Below are positions 22,538 to 30,176 of a DNA stretch of 64,000 nucleotides, piece after piece (position 1 is the first letter of the stretch; each line of letters starts with the position of its first letter). A model generated the notes under the pieces. It saw only the letters and a list, made by a program, of their open reading frames with translations, did not search any database and was not told the origin of the DNA. The position numbers and the translations under genes were made by a program. This stretch comes from Glaciihabitans tibetensis (lineage in GTDB: Bacteria > Actinomycetota > Actinomycetes > Actinomycetales > Microbacteriaceae), in contig NZ_PVTL01000002.1 in NCBI RefSeq assembly GCF_003003265.1, positions 248,001-312,000 of the forward strand. Reading direction: 5' to 3'.

Positions 22538-25366
22538 TCAGCTCGCGCGACTGGCCCGACGTGCCTGGCGTGCGCGCAGCACGCCGCCGACAACCAGGGC
22601 GCCCAGCGCGACGATCAGCGACCCGATGACCGAGACGCCCGTGACCGCCAACGCAGCCGGCGTCCCGGCGGCGGCCGACGAGCTGATCGGCGTGCCCTCG
22701 CCGTCGAGCGCCGGGCCCGAGCCGGGGGTTGCGGGGTCGGCGGGGGTGCCCGGGGTTCCGTCGGCCGCGGCCGCCTCGGCGGTCACCCGCTGCCAGCCCA
22801 GCACGGCGCCCGTGGCCGAGTAGACCGCGATACGGTACTCGCCCGCAGCGAGGCTCGTCGGTGTGGTCACTCGCATGGTGGAATCCGCCGCGATCGTCGC
22901 CGTTCCAAGCGCCGTCGGCGCGGAGAAGGCGAAGACGTAGCCGGTCTCTCCCTCGTGCCCGGCCGGGACCGAGATCGTCAGCTCATCGCCCGCAACAAAC
23001 GGGTTCGGCGTGACGTCGATCGTGCCCTCGAGCGCCGGCGTCAGGTCGTCCTCGGTCGGCGTCCAGGCGGTGCTCTCGCCGATCACGACGACCGCTTCGA
23101 GCGCGCGTCCGTCACGGCTGCCGATGGACTGGACGAACGAGAGGTCGTACGCCCCCGAGCCGGCCAGCGGGGTGGTCAGCTCGACCGTCCAGATGCCTGC
23201 GGCCGAGACATCCGTCTTGCCCAGAAGCACGCCGTCCTGCTCGACGCGGACTGAGGCGCCCGCGAATCCCTTGCCGCTGAACGACGCGACCTCCGCGTCG
23301 GGAGCGAGCACGCTGCCGAGGTCGCTGGTCACGGCGAAGTTGGCACCGGCCGCGTCGATGTCGACGCGGTTGTAAAGAAACTCGCTCGAGGCGAGAGCGT
23401 GGTCGACAATGCGAGTCTCGCCGACACAGCCGTTCCAGCCGTGCTCGACCTCGGAGTTCCAGGTCGACGCGCCGATGATCCACGGCATGAAGTCCGAGGC
23501 CATCATTCCGCCGACGCTCGACGCGTTACGCAGAACCGCGACACCGTCGACGTACATGATCGCCGTGTCCGCGACCGGGTTGTTGACGATGGCCACGTGG
23601 TGCCAGGCGCTCTGCATGATCTCGCCCGACCAGAGGGTGTAGCTCTCGCCGGTGTCCGAGGTCGCCGCCGAGTACTGGTACTCGCGGAGGTTGGAGATTC
23701 CGAGCCAGGAGACGCCGGCGCCTGAGTCAGACGTGTCGTTGATGCCGGCCCACTCGCGCGACCCGCCACGGGTCAGCGCGGCGCTCCAGCGGTTGGCGGT
23801 CTCGGTCCAGTTCGCGTCGAGCTGCAGGAACGTCTCGACGGTGTAGCCGTCGGCTGCGTTCAGGTCGGCGAACGTCGCGGGGGCGCCGTATTCGGTCGTG
23901 ATGTACGACATGCGGTCGAGCCCCGTGGCATTGCGGGTCGCGTCGGTGAAGCAGACCGCGCCCACGTCGGCGGAGTAATGTGCCACGTTCTCATGGGTCA
24001 CGTTGACGTCTTCGAGCTCGTCGGGCTGGTCGGTCGTGTCGATGGCGTTGCGGTACATCGGGCTGTCGCCCGCAACGTCGGGGATCACCGTCGTCTCGTC
24101 GACAACACCCTCCTCGACCGCCCCAAAGCGCCAGTGCGCCACGGTTCCGTCGACCTTCACGTAGTCGTTCGATGCCCCGGCGGCGACGCGCACGTCTCCG
24201 GCCCCGTTACCAACCCAGCCCTTGGAAACGATCTCCTTGGCCTTCTCCGACAGGTCTCCGTTGTCTTCCTGCGTCGTATCTGTGGTCCAGCCGAAGCGGC
24301 CGTCGAAGTCGAAGGCGAAACTGAACGACTGGTTCGGTCCAGTGAGTACCGGCGTGTCCGAGGAGGCGAGCGAGTCGGCGTCTTTGACGGTCACCCACGG
24401 AGACACCGATTCGACATCGATCTTCTGGTTGGTGAGGTCGAATTCGAACAGCGTCATGATGCCGTTCCCACCGTCGGCGGACATCTGGTAGTCCGTCAGG
24501 ATCTGGTGCACGGGGTTACCGAAGTCGTTCGTCAGCGTGCGCTGCGTCGAACCGTGGAAGTGGCCGTTGACCGTGAGCATGATCTGGTCGTTCTTGCGGA
24601 TGAGCTGGTCCCAGAGGACGTCGCCCCACCACCACGACGCCGGCGAGGCCTGGTCTTCTGCGATGTTGATGATCGCGTGAGACGAAAGTACGACGGGCAC
24701 GTTCTTGTGCTCGTTCAGGATGCCCTGGGCCCAGGCGAACGTGTCGTCTGACGCATTCCACGCGATAGCCAGCGACATCCAGGTATGGCCCTCAGCCTCG
24801 AAAAGATAGGCGGAGGAAAGCCCGTCCTGGAACGTGCCGAGCAGGGTACTGCCGGTCGCGGTCGCCTGCGCCGCCATCGCGGAGGCACCGAACTTCGCAC
24901 GGTAGTTGGCCGAGATTCCGGTCGATGAGCGGGCATTCATGTCGGAGACATCATGGTTGCCGGGGATCACCGAGTAGGGAACGCCACCGGCGGTGAGCAT
25001 GTCCATGGCCTTGTCGGCCGCTTCCCACTCGCCCGCGACGCCCTGCTGGTCGACGACGTCGCCGACGTGCACGGCAAACGGCATGTTCAGTTCGTCCTGG
25101 TGCTCGACGATCCACTTGGTCTGCACCTCGAACGGGTTGGTGCCGTACTTCGGGTAGAACTGCGATGCGCTATAGCGCGAGTAGAACTGCGTGTCGGGAA
25201 TGACCGGCAGGGTGAAGCTCGAGCCCTGTTCCGGCGCGGGCGTGGGTTCCACCGGCTCGGCAGAGGCGACGCTCATGCCGGCCGTCGCGAGACCGACCGC
25301 GACCGCGGCGCAGACTGACGCGGCCAACGCTCGACGCAGGGTGCGTCGGGGGGTGTGCGATTTCAT
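22538..25366 (-). CDS. Secreted, sortase-anchored calcineurin-like metallophosphoesterase with LamG-like domain
   Basis: 942 aa. Signal peptide ~1-36 (RRALAASVCAAVAVGLATAG). Metallophosphoesterase ~52-350 with metal ligands DTQ (58), GDVVD (102-106), GNHD (136-139), a histidine in LSSHAI, and NGHFHG. A concanavalin/LamG-like region spans about 520-690, then two Ig-like segments. The C-terminus has LAVTG about 33 residues from the end, a hydrophobic helix and RARQARRASRAS: an LAxTG sorting signal of the class E sortase type. It should be covalently attached to the cell wall and cleave an external phosphoester. The ATG at 25366 has AAGGAAA upstream. It follows the lectin-like gene by 58 bp, a likely operon. 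Confidence 0.9.
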   Translation of the reverse strand: MKSHTPRRTLRRALAASVCAAVAVGLATAGMSVASAEPVEPTPAPEQGSSFTLPVIPDTQFYSRYSASQFYPKYGTNPFEVQTKWIVEHQDELNMPFAVHVGDVVDQQGVAGEWEAADKAMDMLTAGGVPYSVIPGNHDVSDMNARSSTGISANYRAKFGASAMAAQATATGSTLLGTFQDGLSSAYLFEAEGHTWMSLAIAWNASDDTFAWAQGILNEHKNVPVVLSSHAIINIAEDQASPASWWWGDVLWDQLIRKNDQIMLTVNGHFHGSTQRTLTNDFGNPVHQILTDYQMSADGGNGIMTLFEFDLTNQKIDVESVSPWVTVKDADSLASSDTPVLTGPNQSFSFAFDFDGRFGWTTDTTQEDNGDLSEKAKEIVSKGWVGNGAGDVRVAAGASNDYVKVDGTVAHWRFGAVEEGVVDETTVIPDVAGDSPMYRNAIDTTDQPDELEDVNVTHENVAHYSADVGAVCFTDATRNATGLDRMSYITTEYGAPATFADLNAADGYTVETFLQLDANWTETANRWSAALTRGGSREWAGINDTSDSGAGVSWLGISNLREYQYSAATSDTGESYTLWSGEIMQSAWHHVAIVNNPVADTAIMYVDGVAVLRNASSVGGMMASDFMPWIIGASTWNSEVEHGWNGCVGETRIVDHALASSEFLYNRVDIDAAGANFAVTSDLGSVLAPDAEVASFSGKGFAGASVRVEQDGVLLGKTDVSAAGIWTVELTTPLAGSGAYDLSFVQSIGSRDGRALEAVVVIGESTAWTPTEDDLTPALEGTIDVTPNPFVAGDELTISVPAGHEGETGYVFAFSAPTALGTATIAADSTMRVTTPTSLAAGEYRIAVYSATGAVLGWQRVTAEAAAADGTPGTPADPATPGSGPALDGEGTPISSSAAAGTPAALAVTGVSVIGSLIVALGALVVGGVLRARQARRASRAS

Positions 25367-25424
25367 TGAGTTTCCTTGGGGGAGGGTGCTGCGAAGTGTG
25401 GGCATGCGACGGTGGGGGCCGCGG

Positions 25425-26993
25425 TCAGCGGGTGGCCGTCGGGGCGAGTTGCGGCCCGTAGACCTCGAACTCGGAGAGCGACATCCAGGTGGCGGTCGAC
25501 TTGGCGGTGATTACGACGCGCGCGCCGGTGGCAAGCACGGGCTCGCTCTCGACCGTCAGTTCCAGCTGCGGCGTGGAATTTACGTAGGGCCAGGCGAGGT
25601 CTTTGACGGGCAGGTCAACCCAGCCGCCGGTGAGGTTGCGGTACTGCACGGTCGCCGTACCCACGTTGAGCTTCGCGTCGGTGCCGCGGTCAAAGACGGC
25701 CACACCAGTGATCTGCTGCGGTTGGTCAAAGAAGTACATGACCTTGTTCGGATTCACCCGGTTGATAGCCCCGCCGCTTCGCCAGTCAGAGAACCCGGCG
25801 CGGTCGCGGTTGCCGTCGTTGAGGGTCGAGCCCTCGCCGAACAGTGCGCCGAAGTGAATGCCCGAGCCACGGGCGATGTTCACCTCGTCGGTCGCCACAA
25901 TCGTGACGACGAGGCTGGCCGTGAAACCGCTGCTCGCCGCCGCGGGCACGGTGAAGGTGCCGGCCTGGGCGGTCGCCGCGTCGGTGATGCCGGCCCAGTC
26001 CCAGCTGACCGGGGACGAGATCGTGGTGGACGATCCGGAGATCGTGCGCTGCACGTGGGTCGGCTCAAGCATGCGCAGTTGCTTCACCGTGATGCCGACG
26101 TGTCCGCTGATCGCGGAGTCGACGGCGGCACCGAGTGATCCGACCAGGTAATCCGCGCTGAGCGCAACTTTTTCGCCGAAGAGTCCGAGGCCGGTTCCCT
26201 CGATCGTGACGGTGCCGTCGGTCGCCCATACCGTCGGGTCGGGCATGTTCCAGGTGATCGAGGCAAGGGCGACTGTCGCGCCCCAGCTGTACCGGGCGGT
26301 GCGCTCGGTGGGCGGGGTTGGGACCGTGCCGGACTCGGTGCGGCCGGAGTACTTAGCCACCTCGGGGGTGAGCGAACGCAGCATCCACTTCTGCACAGCG
26401 GCCGTGCCGGCGTCGTAGGTCTGGATCTGCGATCCGTCGTCGGTCTTCCAGTCGTACATGTCGAGCGCTGCGATGCGACCGCTGGGGTCGGGCTGCACGT
26501 TCTGCAGGTATACCGACCCGGCTCCGGCATCCACCGCAGCCCACTGCGCGTACGGGTCGAGCGCGGCCGCGGTGATGTCGATCGTCGATACCGAGAGATA
26601 GCGGAAGTTCAGGCTGTCGTTCGCATTGCGCACGAGTACCTCGCCGTCTTGGTTGGCGAACACGTACGTCGCCGACTTGCCGGTCACCGGGTAGGCCGTG
26701 ATGACCTGTGCGGTGATGTCGGCCGGAGCCGTCGCGCGGGCGAAGATTGCCGCCGCAGCGGGCGCGTCTCCGGCCGGGCCGGTGAGCTGGGCACGCTCGT
26801 TGCCGATCTCGAGCACCTTACCGGCGGCGTGCACGTTCTCTACTAGGAAGCGCTGCGGGGTGCCAACGCCCTCGGGTTCGGTGACCGCCATTGCGGCAGG
26901 AACGGAAACGGGGGCGGAGACGCCGAGCACGAGCGCGAAAGCGCTAGTGATCACGGTCAGGGTTCTCAGTGTTCTTCGGTTGGTGGTTCTCAT
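25425..26993 (-). CDS. Secreted lectin-like protein (ricin-type plus discoidin-like domains)
   Basis: 522 aa. Signal peptide ~1-36 (LTVITSAFALVLGVSAPVSV). Residues ~45-205 resemble a ricin-type beta-trefoil (AAGKVLEIGNERAQL ... RIAALDMYDWKTDDGSQIQT ... AVQKWML). The middle (about 215-390) is beta-rich with an Ig-like bacterial domain. The last ~130 residues resemble an F5/8 type C (discoidin) domain (RAGFSDWRSGGAINRVNPNK ... SLSEFEVYG). All three are carbohydrate-binding types, with no catalytic motif seen. The ATG at 26993 is preferred because the signal peptide starts there; the frame is open to 27032. It is the first gene of an operon with the anchored phosphoesterase and probably works with it on an extracellular polymer. 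Confidence 0.8.
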   Translation of the reverse strand: MRTTNRRTLRTLTVITSAFALVLGVSAPVSVPAAMAVTEPEGVGTPQRFLVENVHAAGKVLEIGNERAQLTGPAGDAPAAAAIFARATAPADITAQVITAYPVTGKSATYVFANQDGEVLVRNANDSLNFRYLSVSTIDITAAALDPYAQWAAVDAGAGSVYLQNVQPDPSGRIAALDMYDWKTDDGSQIQTYDAGTAAVQKWMLRSLTPEVAKYSGRTESGTVPTPPTERTARYSWGATVALASITWNMPDPTVWATDGTVTIEGTGLGLFGEKVALSADYLVGSLGAAVDSAISGHVGITVKQLRMLEPTHVQRTISGSSTTISSPVSWDWAGITDAATAQAGTFTVPAAASSGFTASLVVTIVATDEVNIARGSGIHFGALFGEGSTLNDGNRDRAGFSDWRSGGAINRVNPNKVMYFFDQPQQITGVAVFDRGTDAKLNVGTATVQYRNLTGGWVDLPVKDLAWPYVNSTPQLELTVESEPVLATGARVVITAKSTATWMSLSEFEVYGPQLAPTATR

Positions 26994-27300
26994 CCGCAAC
27001 TCTCGTCTGTGTCGGGGCGCGCTCGGGCGCACGGGCCGAGATGCAAGCTACCGATGCCACAATGGCGGCGCTGAAGCGCTCGTGACGGGCAGATGAACAA
27101 CAGTTGACGGTTTACTCGGGCGACGGGTGAGCCTGACCACCTCGCTACCTACGCGCTGGTCTGCTCCGGTTCCTCGGATTCAGCGCTGCCCCCCACTCGA
27201 CAAAAATCTCGCAGATTCAGTGAACGTCGGCGGCGGCCGCGCCGTATACCCCTATAGAGTCGTCCGACCCCCGGCGACCGACAGCTCCAAGGAGTACACA
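26994..27300. other. Divergent promoter region between two secreted-protein units
   Basis: 307 bp between the lectin-like gene (minus) and the DUF4394 gene (plus). The plus side contains the ECF-like element at 27223-27258 and AAGGAG before the ATG. No clear promoter was recognised for the minus operon, and no gene. Confidence 0.5.
27223..27258 (+). promoter_or_regulatory. Candidate ECF-sigma promoter before DUF4394 gene
   Basis: AACGT (27223-27227), 17 nt, then TATACCCCTATAGA (27245-27258). The 12-mer TACCCCTATAGA is identical to that upstream of the ECF sigma gene at 916-927. With a start codon at 27301 this leaves a leader of about 45 nt with AAGGAG. Confidence 0.4.
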
Positions 27301-28236
27301 ATGAGAAGGACTCTGAAAGTAAGTGTTGCAGCCGTTGCCGTGGCCAGTGTGATGGTCGTGGCACCCGCGATGGCCAGTGCGAGCAGTGTTGCTCCCGCCG
27401 CGGCAACCACTGGATCCAACAACGCCGCCAACAACGCCGCCAACAACGGTTGGAACGGTTGGAACGGCGGCGACCGCTGGCAGGCAGGCAAGCTGAGCGT
27501 CGTCGGTCTGGCCGACGGTGGCACCAAGCTCGTTCAGTTCGATTCCAGGAAGCCCGGCAAGGTGAAGGGCGGCGTCGCGATAAGCGGCCTGACCGGCGGC
27601 GACACCCGGCTGATCGGCATCGACTACCGGGTTCAGGACGGCAACCTTCACGGCGTTGGCAACAACGCGGCAAGCGCCGGCGTCTACCTCATCAACGCCG
27701 ACACCGGCGTGGCCACCCAGGTCACCCGGCTCACCGTGGCGCTGAGCGGCACCACCTTCGGCGTCGACTTCAACCCCGCCGCCAATGCACTCCGCGTAGT
27801 CAGCGACACCGGCCAGAACCTCCGCCAGCCGTTTGCCACCGCGGGCGCCGCAACGGTGGCTGACGGCGCGTTGAGCTACGCGGCGCCGGAAACAGCCACT
27901 GGCATCAACGGGGCGGCATATACCAACAACGATCTCGACCCGAACACCGCAACTACCCTCTTTGATCTGGACACTACCCTCGACCAGATCGCCATTCAGT
28001 CCCCGGCCAACGCGGGTTCGCTGACAGCAACCGGGAAGCTCGGCGTCGACGCCGCGGGCGATACCGGCTTCGACATCTACTCCACCGTTCGCGATGGCAG
28101 ATCCGTTGCCTCGACAGGCGTCGCCGTCATCAACGGGTCGCTTTACGAGGTCGCCCTGCTCAACGGCACGGCCACCTCACTCGGTGTCGTCGGCGCACAC
28201 GTCACCGATATCGCGGTTCCACTCGGACAACGCTGA
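27301..28236 (+). CDS. Secreted DUF4394-domain protein
   Basis: 311 aa. Signal peptide ~1-27 (RTLKVSVAAVAVASVMVVAP). A low-complexity linker NNAANNAANNGWNGWNGG at ~41-58 precedes the DUF4394 domain (about 63-305: LSVVGLADGGTKLVQFDSRK ... GIDYRVQDGNLHGVG ... GVDFNPAANALRVVSDTGQN ... AAYTNND), which is predicted to fold as a beta-propeller. AAGGAG lies 7 nt before the ATG. DUF4394 proteins are secreted and of unknown function; they are often near ECF sigma/anti-sigma genes. The upstream motif links this one to the sigma gene at 334-894. A good terminator follows. Confidence 0.88.
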   Translation: MRRTLKVSVAAVAVASVMVVAPAMASASSVAPAAATTGSNNAANNAANNGWNGWNGGDRWQAGKLSVVGLADGGTKLVQFDSRKPGKVKGGVAISGLTGGDTRLIGIDYRVQDGNLHGVGNNAASAGVYLINADTGVATQVTRLTVALSGTTFGVDFNPAANALRVVSDTGQNLRQPFATAGAATVADGALSYAAPETATGINGAAYTNNDLDPNTATTLFDLDTTLDQIAIQSPANAGSLTATGKLGVDAAGDTGFDIYSTVRDGRSVASTGVAVINGSLYEVALLNGTATSLGVVGAHVTDIAVPLGQR

Positions 28237-28267
28237 TCCGACTCACCCTCGTATCTGCGCGATCGCT

Positions 28268-28303
28268 GACCGGCGCTCCCCTGGGAGCGTCGGTCGGCTT
28301 TTT
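28268..28303 (+). terminator. Intrinsic terminator after DUF4394 gene
   Basis: GACCGGCGCTCCC-ct-GGGAGCGTCGGTC (13-bp stem with one G-U) followed by ggcTTTTT, a standard Rho-independent terminator 32 nt after the stop codon. Confidence 0.9.
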
Positions 28304-28446
28304 GTCAGGTCCCCAGCAGGCATCGCACAGACACCAACGGTCTGGGCGGACTGCAAGATCGCGGATGAAGAGGAAAGCGTTCCGATTCCGCCGATTCGTC
28401 CGAATTAGGTGGCAAGAGTCCGAACTGGGATGGTACGCAACAAGGG

Positions 28447-28518
28447 TGCCCCCAGGCAGATTCGAACTGCCGCCCCTGCCTCCGGAGGGCAGTGCTCTAT
28501 CCCCTGAGCTATGGGGGC
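28447..28518 (-). tRNA. tRNA-Arg (anticodon CCG)
   Basis: Complete cloverleaf on the minus strand: acceptor GCCCCCA/TGGGGGC, D-arm GCTC/GAGC, anticodon stem CTGCC/GGCAG with loop CTCCGGA (anticodon CCG), T-arm GGCAG/CTGCC with loop TTCGAAT. The discriminator is A; CCA is not encoded (ACCC follows). It reads CGG arginine codons, frequent in this GC-rich genome. It is divergent from pdxH, and argS lies 1.7 kb away. No integrase or attachment-site duplication was seen at its 3' end. Confidence 0.97.
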
Positions 28519-28543
28519 CCAGTACCTAGCTAGATTAGCAGGC

Positions 28544-29197
28544 ATGAGCACACCTATTTCGCTCCGATCCCGCCTCGGCTCCCTGAAAGCATTCGGCGGC
28601 GAGTTGCCCGTCTTCAACACGGACGCCGCGCCGGACGAGCCCATGTCCCTCCTCATCGAGTGGGTGACTGCCGCTATCGACGCCGATGTAGTGCAGCCGC
28701 ACGCTATGGCGCTGGCGACATCCACCATGCGAGGAGAGCCCTCCAATCGCACCCTCCTTCTCAAAGACGTCGACCTCGAAGCCGTCTGGTTTGCCTCCTT
28801 GTCGAGCGGCCCCAAAGGAGATGACATAGCGCAGAACCCGCGGGCGGCACTCCTTCTCTACTGGCGTGAGCAGGGTCGTCAAATTCGCATTGTGGGCGCT
28901 GTCGAACCCGGCCCGCGGGAGGTGAGCGAAGCGGACTTCCTTGCCCGCAGCCCGCGATCCCGAGCGGGAGCCATCGCCGGGCCGCAGAGTGAACCGCTGA
29001 CGGATTTTGAGGCAGCGGTGGATGTCGCGCGCGCCCGCTTCGAGCGCGAACCCGACTACGTGCCGAACGACTGGACCGCCTACCGTGTGGTTCCCGATTC
29101 CGTCGAGTTTTGGCAGGCCGAGCGCGCGCGCGACCAGGTGCGGCTGCGGTATCGCCGCGACGGTGACCGCTGGACGAAAGAGCTGCTCTGGCCCTGA
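28544..29197 (+). CDS. pdxH: Pyridoxamine/pyridoxine 5'-phosphate oxidase
   Basis: 217 aa. Family signatures: TSTMRGEPSNRTLLLKDVDL (FMN/PLP contacts), NPRAALLLYWREQGRQIRIV, SPRSRAGAIAGPQSEPL and the C-terminal VPDSVEFWQAERARDQVRLR ... ELLWP. It oxidises PNP or PMP to pyridoxal 5'-phosphate with FMN, the last step of vitamin B6 salvage in the cytoplasm. TAGATT (28531-28536) lies 7 nt before the ATG without a ribosome site, pointing to a leaderless transcript. The frame is open to 28511 but that part overlaps the tRNA. Confidence 0.95.
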   Translation: MSTPISLRSRLGSLKAFGGELPVFNTDAAPDEPMSLLIEWVTAAIDADVVQPHAMALATSTMRGEPSNRTLLLKDVDLEAVWFASLSSGPKGDDIAQNPRAALLLYWREQGRQIRIVGAVEPGPREVSEADFLARSPRSRAGAIAGPQSEPLTDFEAAVDVARARFEREPDYVPNDWTAYRVVPDSVEFWQAERARDQVRLRYRRDGDRWTKELLWP

Positions 29198-29279
29198 CCG
29201 GTGGCCTCGACTGGGGGCGAACGAGCGGGTCACGACGTGGGCGGGTAACGAGGTGCGCGCCGCATGGCATCATCGAGGC

Positions 29280-30074
29280 ATGCAGCGCACGGTTTCCGCC
29301 CACATTGACCTCGACATCCGTGGACTGACCAACATGGTTTTCAGTCTGAGCGCGGCCAGGGGAGCGGACGTCACGTCCGAGCGATTCAGCTTCGCGCTCG
29401 ACGGAACCGAGCTCGAGTTCGCCGAGCTGCCTGACCTGCACGGCGGCCGGCTGCAGCAGTTTGTCAGCACCAAGGGCCGCATGGCCGTGGACTACACCGC
29501 GGAGATCGAGGGCCGCGCGGCGCCCGTCGAACCCAATGAACTCGATCTGATCACCTACCTTCGTCCGAGCCGCTACTGCCAGTCCGACAGCCTCTATCCG
29601 ACCGCGCGCAGCGAGTTCGCCGGGCTCTCGGGCCACAACCTGTTGCGCGCCGTGACGGAGTGGGTCTGGACGCGCCTGTCCTACGTGTCGGGCTCGAGCC
29701 TGCCGACCGACGGCGCCACCCGCACCCTGCTCAACCGCCAGGGCGTCTGCCGCGACTTTGCCCACGTGACGATCGCGATGCTGCGGGCGATGGACGTTCC
29801 CGCCCGCATGGTCGCCGTTTACGCGCCGGGGCTCTCCCCGATGGACTTCCACGCTGTCGTCGAGGCGTGGGTCGACGGGCAATGGTGGGTGGTGGATGCC
29901 ACGCGCCTGGCTCCCCGTCAGTCCCTGTTGCGCATCTCCACCGGCCGCGATGCCGCAGACACCGCCTGGCTGACCAGCAACTGGACCGACCTCGCCGTTC
30001 TCGCGATGCGGGTGACCGTCACCGCTGACGAGCTGCCGCTCGACGACCACGTGTCGCTCGTGCAACTGGGGTAG
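29280..30074 (+). CDS. Transglutaminase-like cysteine protease family protein
   Basis: 264 aa. The N-terminal ~110 residues are beta-rich (bacterial transglutaminase N-terminal type, with SRYCQSDSLYPTA before the core). The core has the catalytic triad: Cys in NRQGVCRDFAHV, His in PMDFHAVVEAWV, and Asp in WVVDATRLAPR. No signal peptide is seen, so it acts in the cytoplasm. Members are usually protease- or amidase-like, often in operons with alpha-E and circularly permuted ATP-grasp genes, which are absent here. The start at 29280 is the first convincing ATG; the frame is open upstream into pdxH. Confidence 0.88.
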   Translation: MQRTVSAHIDLDIRGLTNMVFSLSAARGADVTSERFSFALDGTELEFAELPDLHGGRLQQFVSTKGRMAVDYTAEIEGRAAPVEPNELDLITYLRPSRYCQSDSLYPTARSEFAGLSGHNLLRAVTEWVWTRLSYVSGSSLPTDGATRTLLNRQGVCRDFAHVTIAMLRAMDVPARMVAVYAPGLSPMDFHAVVEAWVDGQWWVVDATRLAPRQSLLRISTGRDAADTAWLTSNWTDLAVLAMRVTVTADELPLDDHVSLVQLG

Positions 30075-30176
30075 GCCCCCGCTCCAGACATCGGGTCAGC
30101 GTGGGGGACTGGGCGGCTGGGTAAGACCGGGCGCCTCGGTCAGCCCGCGCACACGCCTCGGGTAGAATCGATCCCC

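Noticed and set aside
28447..28518. tRNA-Arg as an integration site for a mobile element
   Set aside because: No integrase, no duplicated tRNA 3' end and no change in composition nearby.
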